Positions 51,128 to 58,872 of a DNA stretch of 64,000 nt are shown here, in pieces. The stretch spans positions 589,237-653,236 of the forward strand of contig JAHCID010000001.1 of NCBI GenBank assembly GCA_026129405.1, read 5' to 3'. Positions within the stretch are counted from its first letter, which is position 1. Each line of letters opens with the position of its first letter. The notes below the pieces were generated by a model that was not told where the DNA came from, did not search any database, and worked only from the letters and a program-made list of their open reading frames with translations. A program made the position numbers and the translations under genes. Origin of the DNA: a bacterium (lineage in GTDB: Bacteria; Desulfobacterota; Binatia; DP-6).

Positions 51128-52245
51128 TCCGGGAGGCGTTCATCCTCACCGCGCCGGGCGACGCGGCCTGCCGCATCGCCGGCATCCCCCTGCTGCTGCG
51201 CACGATCCTCGTCCTCCAGCGTGCCGGCATCGAGCGTTGCACCGTCGTCGGCGAGACGCCTCCCCCGCACGACCCGCGCATCCGCTGCACGGTCACCCGG
51301 GCGCCGGTACTGGCTGCGCCCGCCGACGCGGAGCCGCGGCTCCTCGTCGGCGCGGGCAGCGTGCTCGACGAGACGCTCGTGCGCGACCTCCAGGCGCGCG
51401 CGGCGGCGGGCGACGTCGTCGAGGTGCAGGCCGGCGGCGCGCGCGTGCGGGTCGCACCCGGTACGGCGTTGGCCGCGAACGGCGTCGCGCCGCGCCCGCC
51501 CTGGACCGGCATCCTGCGGCCGGCGTCGGGCCATCGGGCCGCCACCGAGCGCGCGCTGCTGCGCGGCCTCGAGAACCCGCGCGACGGCTACCTCGATCGC
51601 GTCCTGCACCGGCGCTTCTCGCGCCCGGTGACGGCGCTGCTGCTGCACACGCCGCTCACCCCGAACGCGGTCACGGTGCTCGGCGTCCTGCTCGGCGTCG
51701 CCGGGGGGCTGGCGCTCGCCCTCCCCGGCCCGCTCGCGGTGATCGCCTGCGTGCTCGGGATCGTCGCGTCCGGGGTTCTCGACTGCTCCGACGGCGAGCT
51801 GGCCCGGCTGCGCTTCAGCGAGAGCCGGCTGGGGCATGCCCTCGACGTCGCCGGCGACACCCTCGTCCACCTGGCCCTCCTCGGCGGCATCGCCATGCGG
51901 CTCGGCGCCCAGGGGGCCCTGCCGGATCAGCGCTGGCTGGTGGCGCTGGGGCTCGGCGTCCTGGGCGCGTTCGTCGTCATCACCGCCTGCGAGGTGACGG
52001 AGGACCGCCGGCATCGCGGCGGTGGTTGGCAGAACCGCATCATCGACGGGGTCCTGTCGCCCCTGACGACGCGCGACTGGTACGTCTTTCCCCTCGCCTT
52101 CGCCCTGCTCGGACGCCTCGACCTGCTCGTCCCGGCGGCGGCGGTGGGAGCCCACGTCTTCTGGTTGGTGACCCTGGTGCTCCTGGCCGGGGCGCTCCGG
52201 CCCGCTGCGACGAAAGGTCGCGCCCCCCACTCGTCCGCGGAGTGA
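51124..52245 (+). CDS. CDP-alcohol phosphotransferase with degenerate N-terminal domain
   Basis: 373 residues from a GTG overlapping the upstream stop by 4 bases. The C-terminal half (about 160-365) has several membrane helices and the full CDP-alcohol phosphotransferase signature D-x2-D-G-x2-A-R-x8-G-x3-D-x3-D (from DCSDGELARL to LDVAGD). Residues 1-145 look like a decayed nucleotidyltransferase (FILTAPGDAACRIAGIPLLL, RAGIERCTVVGE) without active motifs, reminiscent of fused cytidylyltransferase-CDP-alcohol enzymes such as IPCT-DIPPS. It would move aminoethylphosphonate from CMP-AEP to a lipid alcohol in the inner membrane, giving a phosphonolipid; this is inference from context. Confidence 0.88.
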   Translation: MIREAFILTAPGDAACRIAGIPLLLRTILVLQRAGIERCTVVGETPPPHDPRIRCTVTRAPVLAAPADAEPRLLVGAGSVLDETLVRDLQARAAAGDVVEVQAGGARVRVAPGTALAANGVAPRPPWTGILRPASGHRAATERALLRGLENPRDGYLDRVLHRRFSRPVTALLLHTPLTPNAVTVLGVLLGVAGGLALALPGPLAVIACVLGIVASGVLDCSDGELARLRFSESRLGHALDVAGDTLVHLALLGGIAMRLGAQGALPDQRWLVALGLGVLGAFVVITACEVTEDRRHRGGGWQNRIIDGVLSPLTTRDWYVFPLAFALLGRLDLLVPAAAVGAHVFWLVTLVLLAGALRPAATKGRAPHSSAE

Positions 52246-52290
52246 ATCGTAGCTATCCTGGGACGTCTCAACCGACCGAAGGAGATCTCG

Positions 52291-53184
52291 ATGGCGAAGC
52301 GCATCGTCCTCTTCCTGGCCGTGAACCTGCTCGTCATGATCACCATCTCGGTGATCCTGAACGTGCTCGGGATCCGGCCCTACCTCACGGCCCAGGGCAT
52401 AGACTACAACTCGCTCCTGGCGTTCTGCCTCGTCTGGGGCATGGGCGGAGCGTTCATCTCGCTCGGCCTCTCGCGCATCCTGGCCAAGCACGCCATGGGC
52501 GTGCAGGTCATCGACCCGAGCACCGCCGATCCCGGCGCACAGCAGCTGCTCCAGACGGTGCATCGTCTGGCGCAGGGCGCGGGCATCCCGATGCCCGAGG
52601 TCGGCGTCTACGAGGCCGACGAGCCGAACGCGTTCGCGACCGGCCCGACCAAGAGCCGCTCCCTGGTGGCCGTCTCGACCGGTCTCCTCCGCCGCATGGA
52701 CCGCGCCGAGGTCGAGGGCGTCCTCGGCCACGAGGTCTCCCACATCGCCAACGGCGACATGGTGACGATGACGCTCCTCCAGGGCGTCGTGAACGCCTTC
52801 GTGATGTTCCTCGCCCGCGTCATCGCCTGGGGCGTCGCCAACGCCACCCGTCGCGACGACAACGAGAACATCTCCTACGGTCTCTTCTTCGTCGTGCAGA
52901 TCGTGCTCGAGATCGCCTTCATGATTCTCGGCTCGATCGTCGTCGCCTGGTTCTCGCGCATGCGCGAGTTCCGCGCCGACGCCGGCGGCGCCCGCCTGGC
53001 GGGCCGTCAGAGCATGATCGACGCCCTCGAGGCCCTGCGCCGCAACGTCGACATCACCGAGCCGGCCGACGCCCAGCCGGCGCTCGCGGCGCTGAAGATC
53101 AGCAGCCCCGGCAAGCTCATGAAGCTCTTCGCGACGCATCCGCCCCTCGAGGAGCGGATCGCCCGCCTCCGCTCCGCGGCGTAA
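52291..53184 (+). CDS. htpX: zinc metalloprotease HtpX
   Basis: 297 residues, with an excellent AAGGAG site 7 bases before the ATG. Two N-terminal membrane helices (about 4-24 and 38-60), the zinc motif H-E-V-S-H (near residue 148, LGHEVSHIANGD), two further helices (about 165-215) and the third zinc ligand region FRADAGGARL. Length and order match E. coli HtpX, an inner-membrane protease for misfolded membrane proteins. A GC hairpin follows the stop. Nothing links it to the phosphonate genes before it. Confidence 0.97.
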   Translation: MAKRIVLFLAVNLLVMITISVILNVLGIRPYLTAQGIDYNSLLAFCLVWGMGGAFISLGLSRILAKHAMGVQVIDPSTADPGAQQLLQTVHRLAQGAGIPMPEVGVYEADEPNAFATGPTKSRSLVAVSTGLLRRMDRAEVEGVLGHEVSHIANGDMVTMTLLQGVVNAFVMFLARVIAWGVANATRRDDNENISYGLFFVVQIVLEIAFMILGSIVVAWFSRMREFRADAGGARLAGRQSMIDALEALRRNVDITEPADAQPALAALKISSPGKLMKLFATHPPLEERIARLRSAA

Positions 53185-53199
53185 CCGGCGTTGCGTCTT

Positions 53200-53231
53200 G
53201 CGCGCCGGCTCTCGCGGGGGCCGGTGCGCGC
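53200..53231 (+). terminator. GC hairpin after htpX, possible terminator
   Basis: GCGCGCCGGC and GCCGGTGCGCGC pair with one bulged base around a 10-base loop, starting 16 bases after the htpX stop. No T-run follows, so intrinsic termination is uncertain. Confidence 0.35.
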
Positions 53232-53258
53232 GGGGTGGGGGCTCCTCACGCCGCCGCG

Positions 53259-53560
53259 CGCGCCGAGGCAGGCGGATGGTGAACGTCGTCCCCTCTCCGC
53301 GCGCGCTCCGGAGCCGCACCGTGCCGCCGAGCTGCCGCACGAAACGCGCACGATGTAGAGCCCGAGCCCCGTGCCGCCGGTTCGCCGCCCGACCCCGTCG
53401 GCGCTCTGCCGGAACGCCTCGAAGATCGCCTCCTGATCCTCCGGGGCGATGCCGACGCCGGTGTCGGTGATCTCGAGCACGACGGCATCCTCCTCGACGC
53501 CGACCTGTGCGCGGACGAAGCCGCGCTCGGTGAACTTGAGGGCGTTGTGGCGAAGGGGGA
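53259..53560 (-). pseudogene. frameshifted relic of a histidine kinase HATPase domain
   Basis: On the minus strand one frame reads NALKFTERGFVRAQVGVEED, then EITDTGVGIAPEDQEAIFEA and FRQSADGVGRRTGGTGLGLY (boxes N, G1 and G2 of a histidine kinase), ending at IVR. From about 53340 the next frame continues RQLGGTVRLRSARGEGTTFT and IRLP, the normal kinase end. One missing base near 53340-53346 explains the shift. Upstream of NALKFT nothing of the HisKA or sensor part is left. The piece is related to the complete kinase at 36729-38966. Bases 53561-53657 hold nothing recognisable. Confidence 0.8.
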
Positions 53561-53657
53561 CGCCACGGGGGCGGCGGCCTCGGCGGTGTCCCGGCCGGTC
53601 GTCATTCAGATCTGGGCCGAAATCGCGGCGGCAAGCCCGTTGTCGATTGCAAGCGCG

Positions 53658-54659
53658 TCAGGACCAGGGAAGGCTGGCGCGCGTCTTCCAGTAGCGCTCC
53701 GGCGGCTCCGCGGCCGCGCGCAGGTCGTCGGCGGTGGCGGCGTCGAGCGGCCGCTCCACGGCGTCCCGGTGCGACGCCAGCTGCTCGGGCGTCGCGGCGC
53801 CGGAGAGCACGACGTCGACGAACGGATGGCGCAACGCCCAGGCGATCGCGAGCTGATCCACGCCCATGGTCGCGGCGGCGGCGACCGTGGCGAGCCGGGC
53901 GACGAGGGCGGCGTCGGCGGGGCGCGCGTTGGTCGCGGTGAGACGGCCGTTGGCGTGCACCTCCTTCACGATGACGCCGAGCCCGGCTGCGTGCGCGGCG
54001 GCGAGCTGCGGGGCGAGCGAGGGCTCGAGGAGGTTGAACGTGGCCTGCACGACGTCGAACACGCGGCGCCCGCCGGCGCCCGCGGCCAGCGCCCGCGCCA
54101 GGGTCGCGGCCGACGTGGGGCCGCTCAGCGTGAGGCCGACCGCGCGGTACACGCCCGCGGCGCGCGCGTCGCACAGCGCCTCCCGCAGCGCCTGGTCGTC
54201 GAGCACGCCCGACTCCAGCGTCGCGCTGTGGATCTCGTAGAGGTCGAGCCAGGCGCCGAGGTGCGTGCGGCTCTCGGCGAGCTGCGCGCGGAAGCGGGCG
54301 AGCGACAGCTCCTTCTCCTCGTGGACCACGGCGTCGATCGTCCAGCCGGCGGTGTAGCGATATCCCCACTTGCTGCCGACCGTGAGCGCGCCGGGCGCCA
54401 CGCCGCGCGCGCGCAGCCAGGCGCCGAGGAACTCCTCGGCGCGCCCATAGCTGCGTGCGGCGTCGACGTAGCGCACGCCGGCGGCGCGGGCGGCGTCGAG
54501 CATGGCGAAGCAGCGCGCGCGCAGGTCGTCGGGGGTGCGTGCGGCACCGAGGTCGCGGTCGCGGCCGAGCGTGATGTAGCCGGGGCGGCCGATGGCGGCG
54601 AGCCCGATCCCGAGCGGGGTGACCACGAGGCCGGTGTCGCCGAGCGTGCGCGTCTCCAC
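53658..54659 (-). CDS. aldo/keto reductase
   Basis: 333 residues from a GTG. AKR-fold signs: RTLGDTGLVVTPLGIGLA start, catalytic tetrad with Asp and Tyr in DAARSYGRAEEFLG, Lys in VGSKWGY and His in YEIHSATLES, and an NADPH-binding end with VLSGAATPEQLASH. The layout resembles AKR subfamilies that reduce sugar or aldehyde substrates. It is the last gene of a same-strand run starting at 58757, 23 bases after the flippase-like gene, and may act on a sugar intermediate of that cluster. Confidence 0.93.
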   Translation of the reverse strand: METRTLGDTGLVVTPLGIGLAAIGRPGYITLGRDRDLGAARTPDDLRARCFAMLDAARAAGVRYVDAARSYGRAEEFLGAWLRARGVAPGALTVGSKWGYRYTAGWTIDAVVHEEKELSLARFRAQLAESRTHLGAWLDLYEIHSATLESGVLDDQALREALCDARAAGVYRAVGLTLSGPTSAATLARALAAGAGGRRVFDVVQATFNLLEPSLAPQLAAAHAAGLGVIVKEVHANGRLTATNARPADAALVARLATVAAAATMGVDQLAIAWALRHPFVDVVLSGAATPEQLASHRDAVERPLDAATADDLRAAAEPPERYWKTRASLPWS

Positions 54660-54682
54660 GACGCGAGAGGATAGGCGGGCGC

Positions 54683-55666
54683 TCAGGCCGGGTTCAACGC
54701 CCGTCCGCGGCCCGCGATGCGGCCGAGATAGACGAGGCCGAGCCCGTCGAAGACGAGCTCGCGGGCGCGCTTCAGGACCCACAGCGCGGCGGCTTCGGGC
54801 TCGGGCATGCCGAGCAGGCTGCCCAGCCAGACGCCGCCCAGCTCCTGCGTGCCGATCGCGCCCGGAACGATGATCGCCGCCGCGCGGATCGGCTGCGCGA
54901 GGGTCTCGATGATGAGCGCGTCGAGCCACGAGATGGGATGGCCGAGCAGCGCGCACATGAGGTGCACCTCGAAGACGCCGGTCAGCCAGCCGGCGAGGAA
55001 CCACAGGCTCGCGGCGACGAACGCGGTGCTCCCGCCCTGGTAGAACTCGGCGAGCCGCGCGTCGAGCGCGGTCGCCCCGTGCTCCAGCCGTGCGACGAAG
55101 CCCGCACGCGGGACGAGCCGCCGCAGCCAGCGCCAGGTCGCGGCCGCGGGCCCGCGGCGTTGCATCCACACGAGTCCGAGCGTGAAGACGATCGACAGTA
55201 CGCCCAGCACCGTCAGCCAGCCGGCGGCGAGGGCGCCGTAGCCGAGGCGGTAGAGGATCGCGCCCACGCCGATCGCGGTGAACAGGCTCTGCGACGCGAT
55301 CAGCGCCGTCTTCGCGATCACCACGGACGCCATGCCCGCGGACGACGGCACGCCCCACGTGCGCAGCATCCACGCCTTCACCGGCTCGCCGCCGAGGGCG
55401 GCGGTCGGCGTGACGCTGTTCACCGCCTCGCCCGACAGCCGCGTCAGGTAGAGCGCATGGAACGGCACGCGCCGGCGCGCGGCCGGGTCGAGCGTCTGCC
55501 GCCAGCCCAGCGCGTCGAAGATGCTGATGATCGCGTAGGGCAGGAGGATCAGCGGGCTCCACCAGCCGAGGCCGCGCAGGCGGTCCCAGACCGCCGCGAA
55601 ACCCGCGTGGTAGAGGACGAAGGCGAGGAGCGCCGTCCCGACGGCGACGCCGATGACCGTGCGCAT
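54683..55666 (-). CDS. UPF0104/lysylphosphatidylglycerol synthase-type flippase-like membrane protein
   Basis: 327 residues from the ATG at 55666; a GTG at 55735 would overlap the upstream gene by 29 bases. About eight membrane helices. Typical blocks: RRVPFHALYLTRLSGEAVNSVTP, ALGGEPVKAWMLRTWGV, ETLAQPIRAAAIIVPGAIGTQELG and LGLVYLGRI. Such proteins (also HpnL, AglD C-terminal half) are thought to flip lipids or lipid-linked sugars. HpnL is possible given the hopanoid genes in the window, but the sugar-gene context equally suggests a glycolipid. No catalytic motif. Confidence 0.87.
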   Translation of the reverse strand: MRTVIGVAVGTALLAFVLYHAGFAAVWDRLRGLGWWSPLILLPYAIISIFDALGWRQTLDPAARRRVPFHALYLTRLSGEAVNSVTPTAALGGEPVKAWMLRTWGVPSSAGMASVVIAKTALIASQSLFTAIGVGAILYRLGYGALAAGWLTVLGVLSIVFTLGLVWMQRRGPAAATWRWLRRLVPRAGFVARLEHGATALDARLAEFYQGGSTAFVAASLWFLAGWLTGVFEVHLMCALLGHPISWLDALIIETLAQPIRAAAIIVPGAIGTQELGGVWLGSLLGMPEPEAAALWVLKRARELVFDGLGLVYLGRIAGRGRALNPA

Positions 55667-55706
55667 CCGGACGCGGGGCGGCGTCCGGTGCGGCGGCGCG
55701 GGGTGG

Positions 55707-56723
55707 CTAGACGCGGCCGCCGCGGATGGCTGCACGATCCGCCGTCTCCAGCGCCTCGACGACGCGGAGCGAGCGGGCGCCGCTGGTCAGCGGCTCGGTG
55801 CCCGTGCGCACGCACTCGACGAAGTGCTCGGCCGCCAGCCCCAGGGGCTCGGCGCCGGTTGGAATCTCGAGGGCGCGTCCCGCGAAGTTGGTGATCGGCA
55901 CGATCGGTGCGGAGCCGGCGCTCGTCGCCGGGGCCGTGCGATCGATGGTGTAGTCGAACAGCGTGACGGCGCGCTTCTCGAAGCGCCCCTCGTACGCGAG
56001 CATGCGCTCGCTGCCGATGACGAAGACCTTCGCCGTCTTCTCCGGGTGGAGCCACGAGAGGTAGACGTGCGCCGAGACGCCGCCCTCGAGCTCGAGGTCG
56101 CACACCGCCATGTCGGCGACGCCGGGCTGGAGATACGTGTGCAGGTGCATCTGCAGGCGCGCCACCGGCCGCGGCACCAGATGGAAGAGGATCGACAGGT
56201 CGTGCGGCGCGGAGTTCCACCACACGTTCGAGTCGCGGCGGATGCGGCCCATGCCGAGGCGCTCGAAGGAGAGGTGCCAGACGTCGCCGAGCACGCCCTC
56301 GTCGACGAGCTTCTTCATCTCGCGGACCATCGGGTCGTAGAGGAACGTCTCGTCGACGAAGAGGATGGTGCCGGCGGCCTTTGCCGCGTCGACCAGCTCG
56401 CGGCCATCGGCCGCGGTCAGCGCGAGCGGCTTCTCGACCCAGACGTGCTTGCCGGCGCGCAGCGCGGCGAGCGCCATGGCGTGGTGCTTCGAGGGCGGCG
56501 TCGCGACCACGACGGTGTCGACGTCGGAACGCGCGAGGAGCGCGGCGTAGTCGGACGTCGTTTCGACGTCGGGATGATCCTTGCGCGCCGCTTCGAGCAG
56601 CGCGGGATCGAGATCACAGACCGCGGCGACCCGTGCCGAAGGCAGCTTGCGGAAGGTGCGGAGCAGGTTCTTGCCCCAGTACCCCACGCCCGCGATCGCG
56701 ATGCTCGGCTGCCGAACTGCCAT
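55707..56723 (-). CDS. Gfo/Idh/MocA family sugar dehydrogenase
   Basis: 338 residues. NAD-binding GVGYWGKNLLRTF (12-24), VVVATPPSKHHAMA, the catalytic E-K-P (WVEKPLALT) and the C-terminal sheet with HDLSILFHL. It resembles WlbA-type enzymes, which oxidise UDP-sugar acids at C3 before transamination. The DegT aminotransferase two genes upstream would then add an amino group, giving a 3-amino sugar (inference). Its start overlaps the GT2 gene by 110 bases in another frame, which is unusual; the N-terminal Rossmann motif leaves no doubt about this start. Confidence 0.94.
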   Translation of the reverse strand: MAVRQPSIAIAGVGYWGKNLLRTFRKLPSARVAAVCDLDPALLEAARKDHPDVETTSDYAALLARSDVDTVVVATPPSKHHAMALAALRAGKHVWVEKPLALTAADGRELVDAAKAAGTILFVDETFLYDPMVREMKKLVDEGVLGDVWHLSFERLGMGRIRRDSNVWWNSAPHDLSILFHLVPRPVARLQMHLHTYLQPGVADMAVCDLELEGGVSAHVYLSWLHPEKTAKVFVIGSERMLAYEGRFEKRAVTLFDYTIDRTAPATSAGSAPIVPITNFAGRALEIPTGAEPLGLAAEHFVECVRTGTEPLTSGARSLRVVEALETADRAAIRGGRV

Positions 56724-57630
56724 CCAGAACCCTCCTGATACGGAACACCCCGGCCTCCCGGGCCTGCACGAAGCGAAGCACGTTGTGGCGCACCGCCGTC
56801 GCCACCGCCGCGCCGAACGCCGCGAGCACGGCCGGCGCGAGGCGCAGCCGGAAGGCTGCGAATGCCGCGCCGACGGAGAGCAGCGCCGCGCCGACGCCGG
56901 CGAAGCTCGCCGTCGTACGCCCCGCCGGCCGCCGCCGGCACAGGAACGGCAGCGACGGGAGGTCGCGCAGCACGACCAGCACCCGCGAGAAGCCGTAGTG
57001 CGACTGCCCGGAGCCGCGCGGGCGGTCGCGCGTCTCGATCTCGGCGACGCGTGTGCCGTCGACGCCGAGGATTGCCGGCAGGAAGCGGTTGAACCCGCGC
57101 GGCAGCTGCACGCCTTCGAGCCAGCGGCGCCGGTACGCCTTCAGCCCGCAGCCGCAGTCGTAGGCGGGCACGCGCGTCGCCAGCACGATCAGCCGGTTCG
57201 CGACCCACGACGGCAGGACGCGCAGGAAGAAGCCCTCCTCGCGGTGCAGCCGCCGGCCGCTCGCGACGTCGTAGCCCTCGTCGAGCTTCGCGAGCAGCTT
57301 CGGGATGTCGTGCGGGTCGTTCTGGCCGTCGCCGTCGAGGGTGACGACGACCTCGCCGCGCGCCACCGAGAAGCCCGCGCACAGCGCCGATGCTTCGCCG
57401 AAGTTGCCGTCGAGGTCGACGACGCGCAGGTGCGGGTTCTGCGCCGTGAGCGCCCGGAGGCGCGGCAGCGTCTCGTCGCGGCTCCCGTCGTTGACGAAGA
57501 GCAGCTCCCAGGGCCGGCCGAGCCGTGTCGCCACGGCGGTGAGCTCGTCGTGCAGCGGCACGACGTTGCCCTCCTCGTTGTAGACGGGAACGACGATCGA
57601 GAGCGCGGGCCGCGGTGCGGCGTCGGGCAT
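56614..57630 (-). CDS. glycosyltransferase family 2, polyprenol-phosphate type
   Basis: 338 residues; the ATG overlaps the DegT stop by one base (TGATG). GT2 catalytic domain with LSIVVPVYNEEGNVVPL, FVNDGSRDETLPRL, LDGDGQNDPHDIP (DxD type), DCGCGLKAYRRRWL and DRPRGSGQSHYGF, then two short membrane helices (about 245-290). It fits the DPM1/undecaprenyl-phosphate glycosyltransferase group that makes lipid-linked sugars for GT39-type transferases, two of which lie nearby. The last about 37 residues are read from the start of the next gene in another frame, so the true stop may have been lost. Confidence 0.92.
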   Translation of the reverse strand: MPDAAPRPALSIVVPVYNEEGNVVPLHDELTAVATRLGRPWELLFVNDGSRDETLPRLRALTAQNPHLRVVDLDGNFGEASALCAGFSVARGEVVVTLDGDGQNDPHDIPKLLAKLDEGYDVASGRRLHREEGFFLRVLPSWVANRLIVLATRVPAYDCGCGLKAYRRRWLEGVQLPRGFNRFLPAILGVDGTRVAEIETRDRPRGSGQSHYGFSRVLVVLRDLPSLPFLCRRRPAGRTTASFAGVGAALLSVGAAFAAFRLRLAPAVLAAFGAAVATAVRHNVLRFVQAREAGVFRIRRVLDGSSAAEHRDRGRGVLGQEPAPHLPQAAFGTGRRGL

Positions 57631-58757
57631 CAGTCGAAGAACCGTGCCGTCGCGTCCGCCACGTGCTCGACCTCGGCGTCGGTGAGGTCCGGGTGCACGG
57701 GAAGCGAGAGGATCTCGCGGGCGACCTGCTCGCTGCGCGGCAGGGCGGAGCCGACGCCGAAGGCGTTCTCCCAGGCGGGCTGGCGGTGGATCGGAACCGG
57801 ATAGTGGATGCCGGTCTCGACGCCCGCGTTCTCGAGATGCCGGCGGAGGGCTTCGCGCCGCTGCGTGCGCACGACGTACTGGTGGAAGACGTGCGTGCGC
57901 CGGGCGTCGGCGGGCGGGACGACGATCCGCCCGCGCAGGCGCTCGGAGTAGTGGGCGGCGATGGCCTGGCGGCGCGCGTTGCGCACGTCGAGCAGACGGA
58001 GCTTCGCGCGCAGCATGCCGGCGTGCAGCTCGTCGAGCCGGCTGTTGCCGCCGTAGAACGCGTGCTCGTTCTTCTTCACCTGGCCATGCGTGCCGAGCAG
58101 CTTGATGCGGGCGGCGAGCTCACCGTCGTCGGTGCTGACGAAACCCGCGTCGCCGTAGGCGGCGAGGTTCTTCACGACACCGAGGCTGAAGGCGCCGGCG
58201 ACGCCGAAGCCGCCGACGCGCTTGCCGTCGAGCGTCGCGCCGTGCGCGTGCGAACAGTCCTCGACGAGCTTCAGGTTGCGCTGGCGGGCGATCTCGAGGA
58301 GCGGCGCCATGTCGACCGGGAAGCCGTACATGTGGACGACGAGGATGCCCCGCGTGCGCGGCCCGATGCGCGTCGCCAGGTCGTCGACGTCGGGGCCGAG
58401 ATCCTCGAGGCGGACGTCGGTCGCGACCGGGCGTACCCCGGCGTCGTGCAGCGCCTCCACGGCGGCCATGAACGCGTTGGCCTGGATCAGCACTTCGTCG
58501 CCGGCGCCGAAGCCGGCGGCACGCACGGCGAAGCGCAGCGCGTCCGTGCCGGAGGCGACGCCGCGCACGTAGCGCACGCCGAGATAGTCGGCCATCTCGG
58601 CTTCGAAGGACTTCTGCTCCTCGCCGTTCAGGAGCTGCATCCGTTCGAGCACGCGTTCACAGGCCGCCAGCAGCTCTTCCCGCTGGGCCTCGAACTCACG
58701 CGTGAGCTCGATCATCCGGACGCGTGAGGGCCGTTCGGCCCGCGCTAGCGCCTCCAT
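57630..58757 (-). CDS. DegT/DnrJ/EryC1/StrS family sugar aminotransferase
   Basis: 375 residues from the ATG at 58757, with GGAGGAG 11 bases upstream; an ATG at 58715 is the alternative and gives the more usual family start. PLP-binding blocks: VASGTDALRFAVRAAGFGAG, LIQANAFMAAVEA, LVEDCSHAHGA, the catalytic Lys in FSLGVVKNLAAYGDAG and NSRLDELHAGML. It makes amino sugars from keto sugars on a nucleotide carrier. With the Gfo/Idh dehydrogenase it suggests a 3-amino or 4-amino sugar. Confidence 0.94.
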   Translation of the reverse strand: MEALARAERPSRVRMIELTREFEAQREELLAACERVLERMQLLNGEEQKSFEAEMADYLGVRYVRGVASGTDALRFAVRAAGFGAGDEVLIQANAFMAAVEALHDAGVRPVATDVRLEDLGPDVDDLATRIGPRTRGILVVHMYGFPVDMAPLLEIARQRNLKLVEDCSHAHGATLDGKRVGGFGVAGAFSLGVVKNLAAYGDAGFVSTDDGELAARIKLLGTHGQVKKNEHAFYGGNSRLDELHAGMLRAKLRLLDVRNARRQAIAAHYSERLRGRIVVPPADARRTHVFHQYVVRTQRREALRRHLENAGVETGIHYPVPIHRQPAWENAFGVGSALPRSEQVAREILSLPVHPDLTDAEVEHVADATARFFD

Positions 58758-58837
58758 GCGATCGTTCGCTCCTCCAAAGGAATTCGCGTATCCCTACCGG
58801 TCGTCCCTGGGTTGCGCAAGGCGGTTCCGGACTTGCG

Positions 58838-58865
58838 TTGACTTTCGTTCGCGGCTCCCTAAAGA
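58838..58865 (+). promoter_or_regulatory. candidate promoter for the GT39 gene
   Basis: TTGACT, 16 bases and TAAAGA lie just before the GTG at 58873, in the 115-base divergent spacer to the DegT gene. If used, the transcript would be nearly leaderless from this GTG. Confidence 0.35.
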
Positions 58866-58872
58866 GCGCTGC

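Noticed and set aside
50995-53340. Minus-strand open frame opposite htpX and the phosphotransferase
   Set aside because: Only its first 27 codons belong to the kinase relic; the rest is an antisense shadow.
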